From an uncultured Acetatifactor sp. (lineage in GTDB: Bacteria; Bacillota; Clostridia; Lachnospirales; Lachnospiraceae): a DNA stretch of 35,304 nucleotides. The translations under genes and the position numbers were made by a program. Positions 23,516 to 32,598 of the stretch are shown here, piece by piece. The DNA lies in contig CANQEV010000035.1 of NCBI GenBank assembly GCA_947595925.1, forward strand, positions 1 through 35,304, given 5' to 3'. The notes under the pieces were generated by a model, which saw only the letters and a program-made list of their open reading frames with translations, had not been told where the DNA came from and did no database searches. Each line of letters starts with the position of its first letter. The stretch's first letter is position 1.

Positions 23516-23540
23516 TCAGTCTGCGGCGCTGAGGGGGGTA

Positions 23541-23939
23541 CCAGTTCAGCCCGCGCCATTCGCAAAGGTGAACATCCAGTTCAGCCCGCGCCATTCGCAA
23601 AGCCGCGCCTGCGGCGCTTTCCGCTGCTTTGCGAATGTCTTTGCCTGTGGGATGAAAGGTTCCGTCCCTGGGGGTCACCAGTTCAGCCCGCGCCATTCGC
23701 AAAGCCGCGCCTGCGGCGCTTTCCGCTGCTTTGCGAATGTCTTTGCCTGTGGGATGAAAGGTTCCGTCCCTGGGGGTCACCAGTTCAGCCCGCGCCATTC
23801 GCAAAGCCGCGCCTGCGGCGCTTTCCGTCGCTTCGCGACTATCTTTGCTCATTAAATGGCGCTCCCTCAGCCGCGCGTGTTCGGCAAAAATTTGTGCAAG
23901 CACAATTTTTGCCCGAACCACGGCGGCTGGCTGAACTGG
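23541..23939 (+). repeat. Modular palindromic repeat element, copy 2 (expanded)
   Basis: It starts with CCAGTTCAGCC and ends with the inverse, GGCTGAACTGG (23929-23939). The order is a 35-base truncated module (23541-23575), two 102-base modules that look identical by eye (23576-23677 and 23678-23779), and a 160-base terminal module (23780-23939). Every module begins with the same 27-base core. Within a 102-base module, CGCAAAG and CTTTGCG form a stem around a GCGCC/GGCGC inner stem. The terminal module has the same long hairpin as copy 1. No gene is seen between 23516 and 23940. Confidence 0.92.
23576..23779 (+). repeat. Tandem pair of 102-base modules
   Basis: The modules 23576-23677 and 23678-23779 have the same sequence by inspection, pointing to a recent duplication. 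The second copy leads directly into the terminal module, which shares the first part of the same sequence and then diverges. Confidence 0.9.
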
Positions 23940-23965
23940 TGGTGGAAAATGTCAATATTCGCGGC

Positions 23966-23994
23966 TTGACACGGAAAAGTTTTTGGTGTATTCT
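23966..23994 (+). promoter_or_regulatory. Promoter of the peptide-type ABC transporter operon
   Basis: A perfect TTGACA (23966-23971) and TATTCT (23989-23994) are 17 bases apart. The leader is about 155 bases long before the ATG at 24156, with no feature I can assign in it. Confidence 0.7.
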
Positions 23995-24155
23995 AATACA
24001 TGTTGAATCACATGTCTCTGTAAAATTGTATAGATTTCTTTTAGATGCGCATAAAGGAGTGGGTAACAGTATTATTCATTCCTTTTTTGTTACATCCTGG
24101 CCGGTACAAAGAGCAGGGCCGTGTGTTCAGACAAATAAAAGAGGAGGAATGTATT

Positions 24156-26696
24156 ATGAAAAAGAGATTTTTGGCTCTCTTTATGGCTTTTGCCATGACA
24201 ATCAGTCTGGCGGCCTGCGGCGGTTCCGGTGACTCTTCGAACCCTGCAAACCCATCAAACCCCTCAAACCCTTCGAGTTCCGGCTCCGGAACGGAAGACG
24301 GGGGGGTGTCTTATACGCTGAATCTGGCGCAGTCTGAGTTCCCCACAAACTGGAATCCTCACGATGAGGAGACGGCTTATGATGCAGATTTAATGTATTA
24401 TCTGCAGGAGCCTTTTTACAACCTTGACTTCAACGATACCATGGACGGCTACAAGATGGTTCCCATGGCTGCCGCTGCAGAACCCGTGGATGTGACTGCG
24501 GATTATGTGGGCAAGTATGGCATCGCGGAAGGCGACACGGCGAAGGCATGGAAGATTCAGATCCGTGACGACCTGAAATGGCAGGACGGCACGCCGATCA
24601 AGGCTGAGGATTATGTGACCAGCGCGAAGCTGCTGCTGAATCCCGTGGCCCATCATTACCGCGCCGACAGCCTGTATCAGGGCAATCTGGTGATTTACAA
24701 CGCAAAGAACTACGCTTATTCCGGCCAATATGCGAAGAGTCCCATGATCTCCGAAAATTTCGGGGACGATGAGTATGTGGATCACGATAACTTTGTAGTA
24801 AATGATGACGGATACTTTACCACTGAGGACGGCAAGGACGTGCTGCTGAAGATCGACGCCATGGGCAACTGGGATCCCGACAACGGCATGGACGTGTATC
24901 ATGATAACTACCCTGACTGGTTCCAGGTGGACGGCAAGGATGTTTACACAGATCTGTTTGTGACCAATGCCGACGCTGACGGATATGTAAAAGTGAATGA
25001 AGAGGTCTATCAGGCGCTTTTGAATGTGGTTGGCAACGCGCAGGCGGGAAGCTTTGACGCTTATGCGGAATCCGCAGGGGATTACGCTTATCATGAATGG
25101 GAAGAGATCTGCTATTATGGACAGAACTATCCCGAGGTGGATTTCTCCGAGGTGGGTATTTTCTCCGTTTCCGACACGGAATTTGTGATTGCCCTGGAAA
25201 ATCCTCTGGAGGGCTTCTATCTGCTGTATTCCCTGACCGACAGCTGGCTTGTCAAGGAAGATCTGTATCAGCAGTGCGAGAGCGTGACCGACGGCGTGTA
25301 CAACAACACCTACGGCACCTCCGCTGAGACGAGTTTTTCCTACGGGCCTTACAAGCTGGTTACTTTCCAGGCGGACAAGCAGATCCTGCTGGAGAGAAAC
25401 GAGTATTATCACGGAATCCAGGACGGCCAGTATCAGACCACGAACATTCAGATCGACTGCGTGGAGGAAGCTGCCACCAGGCTGGAAATGTTCCTGAACG
25501 GCCAGCTTGACGGTTATGGTCTGGCTGCAGAGGATATGGAGACTTATCAGACCAGCGACTATACTTATTTCACACCCGGCGACTCTGTCTGGTTCATGGC
25601 CCTCAACCCCGGCATGGACGCTCTGAAGGCGCAGCAGGAAGCGGCCGGCGAGAATATCAATAAGACGATCCTTACCGTGAGGGAATTCCGTATGGCGCTT
25701 TCCTTCGCTCTGGACCGTCAGGCCTTTGCGCTGGCTACCATGCCTACGCAGAGCCCTGGATTTGCCCTGTTCTCCGATCAGATCATCTCCAACCCTGAGA
25801 CCGGTGAGACCTATCGTTCCACCGACGAGGCGAAGCAGGTGCTTGTGAACTTCTGGGGTCTTGCGGATGAGGTCGGCGACGGCAAGATGTACGCTACCGT
25901 GGACGACGCGATCGACAGCATCACGGGCTACAATCTGGAGATGGCAAAAGAATACTTCAATAAGGCGTATGATATCGCTATCGAACAGGGACTGATGGAC
26001 GAGGACGATGTGATCCAGATCAAGATCGGTATGCCCAACAGCACCAGTTCTACCTACAACAACGGCTACGAGTTCATGGTGAACAACTACACCGAGGCGG
26101 TAAAGGGTACTTCTCTGGAAGGGAAGCTGACCTTTACCAAGGACGATACGCTGGGCAACGGATTTGCAAACGCCCTGCAGGCAAATCAGGTCGACATGCT
26201 GTTCTATGTGGGCTGGACCGGTTCCGCACTGGATCCTTACGGCCTGATGGAGGCATACACCACCAGCTCTTATCAGTACGATCCCAACTGGGATACCTCC
26301 AAGACGGACATGACCGTGAACCTGGACGGAACGGACTATACCGCTTCCGTGCTTGACTGGACCTATTGCATCGGCGGACAGGCGATCACCATCACTGCTG
26401 CGGACGGCACGAAGAAGGAGTTCAGCGCAGGTACCAGCGACGGTGTGGATGAGCAGCGTTTCCAGATCCTGGCAGGTCTTGAAAATGCCGTTCTGGAACA
26501 GTACGACATGATCCCTATTGAGATCGATGCCAGCGCTTCCATGAGAGGTATGCAGGTTAAGTACTACAGTGAAGAATATGTATTTGGCCCCGGCCGCAAC
26601 GGCTATCAGGGCGTTCAGTACCTGACCTACAACTATTCCGATCAGGAATGGAACGACTATGTAACTTCTCAGGGCGGTACGCTGAACTACAATTAA
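24156..26696 (+). CDS. Family 5 extracellular solute-binding lipoprotein (peptide/nickel-type), oversized
   Basis: This is the binding component of the peptide-type ABC transporter. The start is the ATG at 24156, behind GAGGAGG; the open frame upstream is not used. Signal peptide and lipobox are clear: MKKRFLALFMAFAMTISLAA-C, with Cys at about residue 21. A Ser/Pro/Asn linker (SNPANPSNPSNPSSSGS) follows, then the SBP_bac_5 domain: LNLAQSEFPTNWNPHDEETA, a WKIQIRDDLKWQDGTPIKAED signature near residue 130, and REFRMALSFALDRQAF near 510. The protein is 846 residues against about 540 for OppA. The extra sequence, roughly residues 195-340, is acidic and rich in Asp, Tyr and Gly. The substrate is probably a peptide, but this is not certain. 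Confidence 0.9.
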   Translation: MKKRFLALFMAFAMTISLAACGGSGDSSNPANPSNPSNPSSSGSGTEDGGVSYTLNLAQSEFPTNWNPHDEETAYDADLMYYLQEPFYNLDFNDTMDGYKMVPMAAAAEPVDVTADYVGKYGIAEGDTAKAWKIQIRDDLKWQDGTPIKAEDYVTSAKLLLNPVAHHYRADSLYQGNLVIYNAKNYAYSGQYAKSPMISENFGDDEYVDHDNFVVNDDGYFTTEDGKDVLLKIDAMGNWDPDNGMDVYHDNYPDWFQVDGKDVYTDLFVTNADADGYVKVNEEVYQALLNVVGNAQAGSFDAYAESAGDYAYHEWEEICYYGQNYPEVDFSEVGIFSVSDTEFVIALENPLEGFYLLYSLTDSWLVKEDLYQQCESVTDGVYNNTYGTSAETSFSYGPYKLVTFQADKQILLERNEYYHGIQDGQYQTTNIQIDCVEEAATRLEMFLNGQLDGYGLAAEDMETYQTSDYTYFTPGDSVWFMALNPGMDALKAQQEAAGENINKTILTVREFRMALSFALDRQAFALATMPTQSPGFALFSDQIISNPETGETYRSTDEAKQVLVNFWGLADEVGDGKMYATVDDAIDSITGYNLEMAKEYFNKAYDIAIEQGLMDEDDVIQIKIGMPNSTSSTYNNGYEFMVNNYTEAVKGTSLEGKLTFTKDDTLGNGFANALQANQVDMLFYVGWTGSALDPYGLMEAYTTSSYQYDPNWDTSKTDMTVNLDGTDYTASVLDWTYCIGGQAITITAADGTKKEFSAGTSDGVDEQRFQILAGLENAVLEQYDMIPIEIDASASMRGMQVKYYSEEYVFGPGRNGYQGVQYLTYNYSDQEWNDYVTSQGGTLNYN

Positions 26697-26728
26697 AGAA
26701 ACAACGCTGCCGAAGGGCGGCGCGATAC

Positions 26729-26767
26729 GGGACCGGACCGGGGCGGAAACGCCCTTGGTCCCGGTCT
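26729..26767 (+). terminator. Hairpin between binding-protein and permease genes (probable partial terminator)
   Basis: A GC-rich stem with one bulge pairs ACCGGACCGGGGCG with CGCCCTTGGTCCCGGT around GAAA. It is followed by TTGTATTT, a weak T-tract. It likely lowers read-through, giving more binding protein than permease, as in other opp operons. Confidence 0.6.
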
Positions 26768-26838
26768 TGTATTTATACGATTTTTTGAAAAGGCCCTTTT
26801 CAGACATGGTATAAATACAAGACATGAGGAGGTATCTT

Positions 26839-27789
26839 ATGGTAAAGTATGTTCTGAAGCGTATTGCGCTGATGTTCTTTGTGTTTTTTGTGATCCTGAC
26901 CATGTGTTTCGTCCTGGTGAAGCTTCTGCCCCAGACGGATCCGGTGCAGTTCGGAAAGGATATGAACCTGATCAAAATGCGGCGTGAGGCGCTGGGCTAC
27001 AATAAGCCGATCCTGGTCCAGTACGGGATCTTTTTGAAGCGGAGCCTGCTGGGCAACGACTGGGGGATCAGCGAGGCACTGTACCGCGGACAGGACGTCT
27101 GGCAGGTGTTTGTGTCCAAGATGCCGGCTACGCTGATGGTGAACCTCTACTCCCTGATCTTCAGCGTGCCCCTCGGCCTTTTCCTCGGCATCTATTCGGC
27201 CCTGAAAAAAAACAAGTGGCAGGACTACGTGATCTCTACGCTGATCATGCTGTTCATCTCCGTGCCCAGTTATGTATATGCGCTTCTTGTGCAGTATCTG
27301 CTGTGCTTCAAGCTGAAACTGTTCCCGCTTCAGATGAACAGCGGGACGGATTACTTTACCTGGTCCATGTTCCTTTCGGTGGTTCCGGCAGTCCTGTCCC
27401 TGGGCTTCGGCAGTATCGCATCCCTTGCAAGATACACCCGGGCGGAGCTCTCGGAGGTGCTCACCAGCGATTTCATGCTGCTGGCCCGGACCAAGGGCCT
27501 TACCAGGGCTCAGGCCACGGTCCGTCATGCGCTGCGAAATTCCATGGTGCCGGTGTTCCCGATGATCCTCGGAGAGTTTATCGGCATCCTGTCCGGATCC
27601 CTGATCATAGAAAAGCTGTTTGGCGTTCCGGGGATCGGGCAGCTCTACGTCAATTCCATCACCTCTCTGGACTATAATTTCTTCATGCTGCTGTCGGCGT
27701 TCTATACGCTGATCGGGCTGGCCGCGGGCATCGTGGTGGATATCAGCTATGGATTTATTGATCCCAGGATCAGAATGGGGGAGCGTTAA
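26839..27789 (+). CDS. ABC transporter permease, OppB/DppB type
   Basis: The 316-residue membrane protein matches the first permease of the peptide/nickel class: MVKYVLKRIALMFFVFFVIL as the first helix, then DPVQFGKDMN. Further helices follow in the usual order (MPATLMVNLYSLIFSVPLGL near 96, VISTLIMLFISVPSYVYALL near 132). The EAA-type coupling motif appears as LARTKGLTRAQATVRHALRN near 215-235, which contacts the ATPases. Length is typical for the family. The start at 26839 lies behind GAGGAGG; an ATG five codons upstream is too close to the site. It follows the binding-protein gene after the hairpin and lies just before the second permease. Confidence 0.93.
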   Translation: MVKYVLKRIALMFFVFFVILTMCFVLVKLLPQTDPVQFGKDMNLIKMRREALGYNKPILVQYGIFLKRSLLGNDWGISEALYRGQDVWQVFVSKMPATLMVNLYSLIFSVPLGLFLGIYSALKKNKWQDYVISTLIMLFISVPSYVYALLVQYLLCFKLKLFPLQMNSGTDYFTWSMFLSVVPAVLSLGFGSIASLARYTRAELSEVLTSDFMLLARTKGLTRAQATVRHALRNSMVPVFPMILGEFIGILSGSLIIEKLFGVPGIGQLYVNSITSLDYNFFMLLSAFYTLIGLAAGIVVDISYGFIDPRIRMGER

Positions 27790-27790
27790 T

Positions 27791-29332
27791 ATGGATAAAA
27801 AGATGGACTACGCAAACATTCCCAAGGAAAAATTTGAATTTTACCACCGCGAAGAAGAAATTCGGGACAAAAAACTCGACACGAAGCCTGTGGGGTATTT
27901 TAAGGACGCCATGATGAGGTTCTGCCGCAACAAGAGCTCCGTGATCGCGGCCTGCGTGCTTTTGTGCCTGGTCCTGTTTGCAATTTTTGTGCCGATTTTC
28001 TGCATGACGCCGTATTCCGAGAACCCCACGGACACCACCTACCTGATGTACACGAAACTCCTGCCGAAGTGCAAGCCGTTAGCCTGGATGGGGTGGGACG
28101 GATGCTTTGACGAAACGCTGAATGAGGCGGACTATCTCAGCCGCCGCGCCATCGGCGAGGAGACGGGGCTGGACCCGGTTGTAAAGGTTTACCGGGAAGG
28201 CTACGAGGACTCCAGCAGTACCATAAACACGACCTATTATGATATCCGAACGGATTCCTATATAAAGAACGGTATGATCTATCTGACGCTGACGCCCGCC
28301 GAATATGAAGCGATCCAGGACTGGCAGGAAGAAACGGGGATCCAGGTCATCTACCCGGCGGTGGACACTTCCGGGTTTAAGCTGGAACTTTTGAAAAACA
28401 ATGCCAATATCTGGTATCAATGTTCGCAGAAAGGCGCGCCCAAGCTGGACAAGGACGGAAACTTTGTCCCTCTTTACAAGACCAGCGGCAATGACGGCGA
28501 ATATCACAGCCTGCGTATTGAGGGAGACGACGGCTCCTATCGGTATGCGGTGGCTACCGGAACAAGCTCCGGCGTTTCTTATAAGGTGAGAGTGTTTACC
28601 TATACCTATTTCCAGTACCGCTATGGGTTTGAACCCACATTCCTGTTCGGAACGAACTCACTGGGCCACGATATCCTGACCCGGCTTGCAGGGGGCGCAA
28701 GATTCAGCCTTCTGCTCGCGCTGGGGATCTCGCTGATCAACCTGGTCATCGGCGCTGTCTACGGCGCGATCGAGGGTTATTACGGCGGCGTCATCGACCT
28801 GGCTCTGGAGCGTTTTTCCGATATTATGAGCGGCGTGCCTTTTATCGTGGTGACCTCGCTGTTCCAGCTGCACCTGTCCCAGAAGGTGGGCGTGGTGCCG
28901 GCGCTCTTGTTCGCCTTTGTGTCAACGGGGTGGATCGGCATGGCGAGCACGACGCGTATGCAGTTTTACCGCTACAAGAATCAGGAATACATTCTGGCGG
29001 CGAGGACGCTGGGAGCCAGCGACGCAAGGCTGATGTTCCGGCACATCTTCCCGAACGCGTTGGGAACCCTGATTACCAGCGCGGTCCTGGTGATCCCGGG
29101 CGTGATCTATTCCGAGTCCACGCTGACTTACCTTGGCATCGTGAACCTGGATTCGTCAAAGATGACGTCCATAGGCAGCATGCTGTCCGCAGGCCAGTCC
29201 CAGCTGACGACGTACCCGCATATCATCCTGTTCCCCGCCCTGTTCATTTCTCTGCTGATGATCTCCTTTAATCTGTTTGGAAACGGACTGCGGGATGCCT
29301 TTAATCCATCACTGAGAGGAACGGAGGACTGA
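27791..29332 (+). CDS. ABC transporter permease, OppC/DppC type, with enlarged outer loop
   Basis: This second permease of the peptide class has 513 residues, against about 300 in the family. The first helix (about 50-72, SSVIAACVLLCLVLFAIFVP) is followed by an outside segment of about 210 residues, up to the usual FGTNSLGHDILTRLAGGARF near residue 295. Normal OppC has about 40 residues here. The inserted part is polar and Tyr-rich, with no recognised domain. The transmembrane core follows, with the coupling motif AARTLGASDARLMFRHIFPN near 400-420. The start at 27791 lies two bases after the preceding stop (27789), behind GGGGGAG; the genes are translationally linked. Confidence 0.9.
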   Translation: MDKKMDYANIPKEKFEFYHREEEIRDKKLDTKPVGYFKDAMMRFCRNKSSVIAACVLLCLVLFAIFVPIFCMTPYSENPTDTTYLMYTKLLPKCKPLAWMGWDGCFDETLNEADYLSRRAIGEETGLDPVVKVYREGYEDSSSTINTTYYDIRTDSYIKNGMIYLTLTPAEYEAIQDWQEETGIQVIYPAVDTSGFKLELLKNNANIWYQCSQKGAPKLDKDGNFVPLYKTSGNDGEYHSLRIEGDDGSYRYAVATGTSSGVSYKVRVFTYTYFQYRYGFEPTFLFGTNSLGHDILTRLAGGARFSLLLALGISLINLVIGAVYGAIEGYYGGVIDLALERFSDIMSGVPFIVVTSLFQLHLSQKVGVVPALLFAFVSTGWIGMASTTRMQFYRYKNQEYILAARTLGASDARLMFRHIFPNALGTLITSAVLVIPGVIYSESTLTYLGIVNLDSSKMTSIGSMLSAGQSQLTTYPHIILFPALFISLLMISFNLFGNGLRDAFNPSLRGTED

Positions 29333-29336
29333 CGTT

Positions 29337-31499
29337 ATGGAAGAGAAAAAACTATCGGTCAACAATCTGGTCATATCCTTCAGGACGCCGGGCGGGAAAG
29401 TCCAGGCAGTCCGCAATATCAGTTTTGACCTTCGCAAGGGGGAGACGCTTGCCATCGTGGGCGAGTCCGGTTCCGGCAAGTCCGTGACCAGCAAGGCGAT
29501 CCTTGGCATTCTGGCGGGAAACTCCATTGTGGAGGGCGGTTCCATCATCTATGACGGCATGGATCTCTTAAAGGTCGGAGAGGACGAATTTTACCGCATC
29601 CGAGGCGACAGGATCGCGATGATCTTTCAGGATCCCCTCTCCAGCTTAAATCCGATCATGCAGATCGGAAAGCAGCTGACGGAGGCCATGCTCCTGAAGG
29701 GCAAGGCACGCCAAAAATCCAGCAAAACCGCGTTCAATACGACGCTGGACAGACTGGCGGAGGCCATGGCGGCCGCAAGGCCGTCCGAGGGCGCTCAGAA
29801 AGCGTCCCAGATGTGCAAGGACTTCGACAAATTTGAAATGAAACATATAGAACTGGAAAAAGCCTACGGGGAGGCGCATGAGGCGGCCGGCGAGGCAGGG
29901 GATGCCATAAGCGACGTCCTGTTCCACATTGAAAAGAACGCTTTTGAGGATCAGAAGTACTCTCTGAAGGAAATCATCCGTCTTTCGGGTGAGACTGTGA
30001 ACGAATATGTTGTCTCGGGCAGCGATCAGGAGCGCCTAAAGAAACTCCTGGAAGAACTGAAGAGCTGCATGAACGGCGAGATCAAGAAGAAGGAATACCC
30101 GGAAACCGTCCGGATCTTAAAGGAGCTGTCAGAGATTCTTGAGCGCGCCTTAAAGAAAGAACAGCCCGATTTTCCCAGCATGGGCTGCTATCTGGTAGAT
30201 TCCGGGAAACCCCTTCCCGATATGCCCATAGCCCAGTTGAATGGCTTCTTGAAGGAGTATGCGGACGAGCACTTCATGAACGGGTTCCGCGCGTGGATGA
30301 GAGAGGCGCTGGAATATAACGCCAAGACCTATAACGACAAAAAGAAGCTGGTGATCGACGCAATCTGCGAAAAGAAACAGGCGTTTGCCGGTTCCGATTG
30401 GGACAAAAAGGCCTGCCAGGATGCCGTGGCCGCGCTCTGCAGCGCGGTGAACGAATCCATTGACCCCCTGGAAGTGGAAAAGGACGGGGAGGCGTACACC
30501 TTTGCCGAGACCTTGAAGGCCGCCGTCAGCGATTATTTTGAAGGGATTCAGAAAAACCGGAAGGCGGTTGCCCTCCACGACAAGCAGCAGAAAAAATATG
30601 ACGGACTGAAAGCCAGGGGCAAGGAACCCGGCTGGAAGGTTCCGCCTTCCACCGCAGTGGATCTTGATCTGGTCAGAGACAATGTCAATGCCATTCTCGA
30701 CAGGATGGCGGTTCATTATCAGGAGCGGCTGGAAAACGCGAAGAACGTGGATTTTGCCGGCCGAATGTCCAGCCTGGAGGAGTTTTTTAAGGAAAACGCC
30801 TCCGGCGTGGTCATGCGGATCACGAAGAGGATGGCGAAATACAAGGCCTTAAAACTGATGGAGGAAGTGGGAATTACCGAGACGAGAAAGCGCTACCGCC
30901 AGTATCCGTTCGAATTTTCCGGCGGCATGCGCCAGCGTATCGTGATCGCCATCGCCCTGGCGGCGAATCCTGATATCCTGATCTGCGATGAGCCGACCAC
31001 GGCTCTTGACGTGACCATTCAGGCCCAGATCCTGGAACTGATCAACAAGCTGAAAAAGGACAGGAACCTCTCCATCATCTTTATCACGCACGATCTGGGA
31101 GTAGTGGCGAACATGGCGGACCGGATCGCCGTGATGTACGCGGGCAAGATCGTAGAGACGGGAACCAGCGAGGACGTTTTCTATTCGCCCGCGCATCCGT
31201 ACACCTGGGCGCTCCTTTCCGCAATGCCGGATCTTGAGACGAACGAGCGGCTGGAGGCCATTCCCGGGACGCCGCCGAATATGATCTATCCTCCTGTGGG
31301 GGATGCTTTTGCGGACAGAAATAAGTATGCCCTGAAGATTGATTTTGAGATGCAGCCCCCCATGTTTCAGATCAGCGAGACCCACTCCGCCGCCACCTGG
31401 CTGCTGCATCCGGACGCTCCAAAGGTGGAGCCGCCAAAGATCGTCACGGACCGTATCGCCAGAATGAAGTCGAAGGGAGGCGCCATCAATGCCGAATAA
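29337..31499 (+). CDS. ABC transporter ATPase, OppD/DppD type, with about 375-residue insertion
   Basis: The nucleotide-binding motifs are complete: Walker A GESGSGKS (residues 42-49), Q-loop FQDP (97-100), signature FSGGMRQR (near 525), Walker B LICDEP (near 546) and H-loop THD (near 583). The [14 protein letters not shown] tail follows. Between residue about 125 (GKARQKSS) and about 500 ([14 protein letters not shown]) lies a charged, mostly helical segment of about 375 residues that OppD lacks; the family average is 320-340 residues and this protein has 720. The insert sits in the helical subdomain that faces the permeases. The usual C-terminal cysteines (GC-F--RC) read GDAFADRN here, so no such Cys site remains. 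Start GTTATGG follows the permease by four bases, and the stop overlaps the next gene. Confidence 0.9.
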   Translation: MEEKKLSVNNLVISFRTPGGKVQAVRNISFDLRKGETLAIVGESGSGKSVTSKAILGILAGNSIVEGGSIIYDGMDLLKVGEDEFYRIRGDRIAMIFQDPLSSLNPIMQIGKQLTEAMLLKGKARQKSSKTAFNTTLDRLAEAMAAARPSEGAQKASQMCKDFDKFEMKHIELEKAYGEAHEAAGEAGDAISDVLFHIEKNAFEDQKYSLKEIIRLSGETVNEYVVSGSDQERLKKLLEELKSCMNGEIKKKEYPETVRILKELSEILERALKKEQPDFPSMGCYLVDSGKPLPDMPIAQLNGFLKEYADEHFMNGFRAWMREALEYNAKTYNDKKKLVIDAICEKKQAFAGSDWDKKACQDAVAALCSAVNESIDPLEVEKDGEAYTFAETLKAAVSDYFEGIQKNRKAVALHDKQQKKYDGLKARGKEPGWKVPPSTAVDLDLVRDNVNAILDRMAVHYQERLENAKNVDFAGRMSSLEEFFKENASGVVMRITKRMAKYKALKLMEEVGITETRKRYRQYPFEFSGGMRQRIVIAIALAANPDILICDEPTTALDVTIQAQILELINKLKKDRNLSIIFITHDLGVVANMADRIAVMYAGKIVETGTSEDVFYSPAHPYTWALLSAMPDLETNERLEAIPGTPPNMIYPPVGDAFADRNKYALKIDFEMQPPMFQISETHSAATWLLHPDAPKVEPPKIVTDRIARMKSKGGAINAE

Positions 31500-32598
31500 G
31501 GACGAAACTCTGCTGAGGGTAGAGCACCTCTGCCAGTATTTTAAACAGAACAAGGCCGTTGACGACGTGAGCTTTGAGATCAAAAAAGGCGAGGTTTTCG
31601 GCCTGGTGGGCGAGTCCGGCTGCGGAAAGACCACGACCGGCCGTTCCATCATCAAGCTGTACGATATCACCTCCGGCAGCGTGTATTTTAAGGGGGAGAG
31701 GATCGCGGCAGGCACCCGCTCTTATAAACTGAACATCGAGGCGGCAAAAAAGAAATATGAGGACGAATTGAAGGAACTGGAGCAGTCCGGCCGCTCTAAA
31801 GAGGAGAAGGACAAACTCCGCCGTGAGAAAAAGGAAGAACTGGACCGCTATATCGACCAGCAGAAGCAGGAGATCCGCTCCGCGAGGGCCGATCACAGGA
31901 AACACAAGGTGGTCACGGACATCCAGATGATCTTTCAGGACCCCATCGCTTCCCTGGATCCCCGTATGACGGTGGGACAGATCATCGCCGAAGGACTCCG
32001 CATCCGCGGGGAAAGGAACAAAAAGGAGCTGGATGAAAAGGTCTATCAGGCGTTGGAAATGGTAGGACTTGTGCGGGAACACGCGGGACGATATCCCCAC
32101 GAGTTTTCCGGCGGCCAGCGCCAGCGTATCGGCGTCGCCCGCGCCGTCGTCATGAATCCGGAGCTCATCATTGCGGACGAACCCGTGAGCGCGCTGGACG
32201 TGTCCATTCAGGCCCAGGTGATCAATCTGTTGGACGACCTGCGCCATAAGATGGGTCTGACGATCCTTTTCATCGCCCATGATCTCTCCGTGGTGAAGTA
32301 TTTTTCCGACAGGATCGGCGTGATGTATTTTGGCAAACTGGTGGAGCTTGCCGATTCGGACGAACTTTTTGCGCACCCGCTGCACCCCTACACGAAGTCG
32401 CTTCTGTCGGCGATTCCTCTGCCTGATCCGGAGTATGAGAAACGCCGCAAGAGAATCACCTACGTGCCGCTGAGGGACCATGATTACACCGTAGACCAGC
32501 CGACTCTGCGGGAAGTGCTTCCCGGTCATTTTGTGCATTGCAATCAGGCCGAGTTCGAGAGATACAGGAGAGAGACGGGAGCGGCGGATGAAGCATAA
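31489..32598 (+). CDS. ABC transporter ATPase, OppF/DppF type, with coiled-coil insertion
   Basis: Second ATPase of the transporter, 369 residues. Motifs: Walker A GESGCGKT (near residue 42), Q-loop FQDP, signature FSGGQRQR near 206, Walker B LIIADEP near 226, HD near 262, and the HPYTKSLLSAIPLPDP tail. Between the strand GSVYFKGERIA (near 72) and the Q-loop sits about 60 extra residues, rich in Lys and Glu (KKYEDELKELEQSG, then KEEKDKLRREKKEELDRY), which should form a coiled coil. The gene overlaps the preceding ATPase by 11 bases and the next gene by 11, indicating coupled translation. Confidence 0.92.
   Translation: MPNKDETLLRVEHLCQYFKQNKAVDDVSFEIKKGEVFGLVGESGCGKTTTGRSIIKLYDITSGSVYFKGERIAAGTRSYKLNIEAAKKKYEDELKELEQSGRSKEEKDKLRREKKEELDRYIDQQKQEIRSARADHRKHKVVTDIQMIFQDPIASLDPRMTVGQIIAEGLRIRGERNKKELDEKVYQALEMVGLVREHAGRYPHEFSGGQRQRIGVARAVVMNPELIIADEPVSALDVSIQAQVINLLDDLRHKMGLTILFIAHDLSVVKYFSDRIGVMYFGKLVELADSDELFAHPLHPYTKSLLSAIPLPDPEYEKRRKRITYVPLRDHDYTVDQPTLREVLPGHFVHCNQAEFERYRRETGAADEA

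Noticed and set aside
23541..23939. CRISPR array
   Set aside because: The repeats are 102 bases and contiguous, with no short unique spacers and no cas genes.
24045..24155. Upstream in-frame extension of the binding-protein gene
   Set aside because: The AGGAGG site and the lipoprotein signal both start at 24156; the upstream part would bury the signal peptide.
24390..26975. 861-codon open frame on the minus strand across the binding-protein gene
   Set aside because: It is an antisense shadow. The plus-strand protein has a lipobox, a family 5 signature and a ribosome binding site, and the reverse reading shows no recognisable domain or start site.
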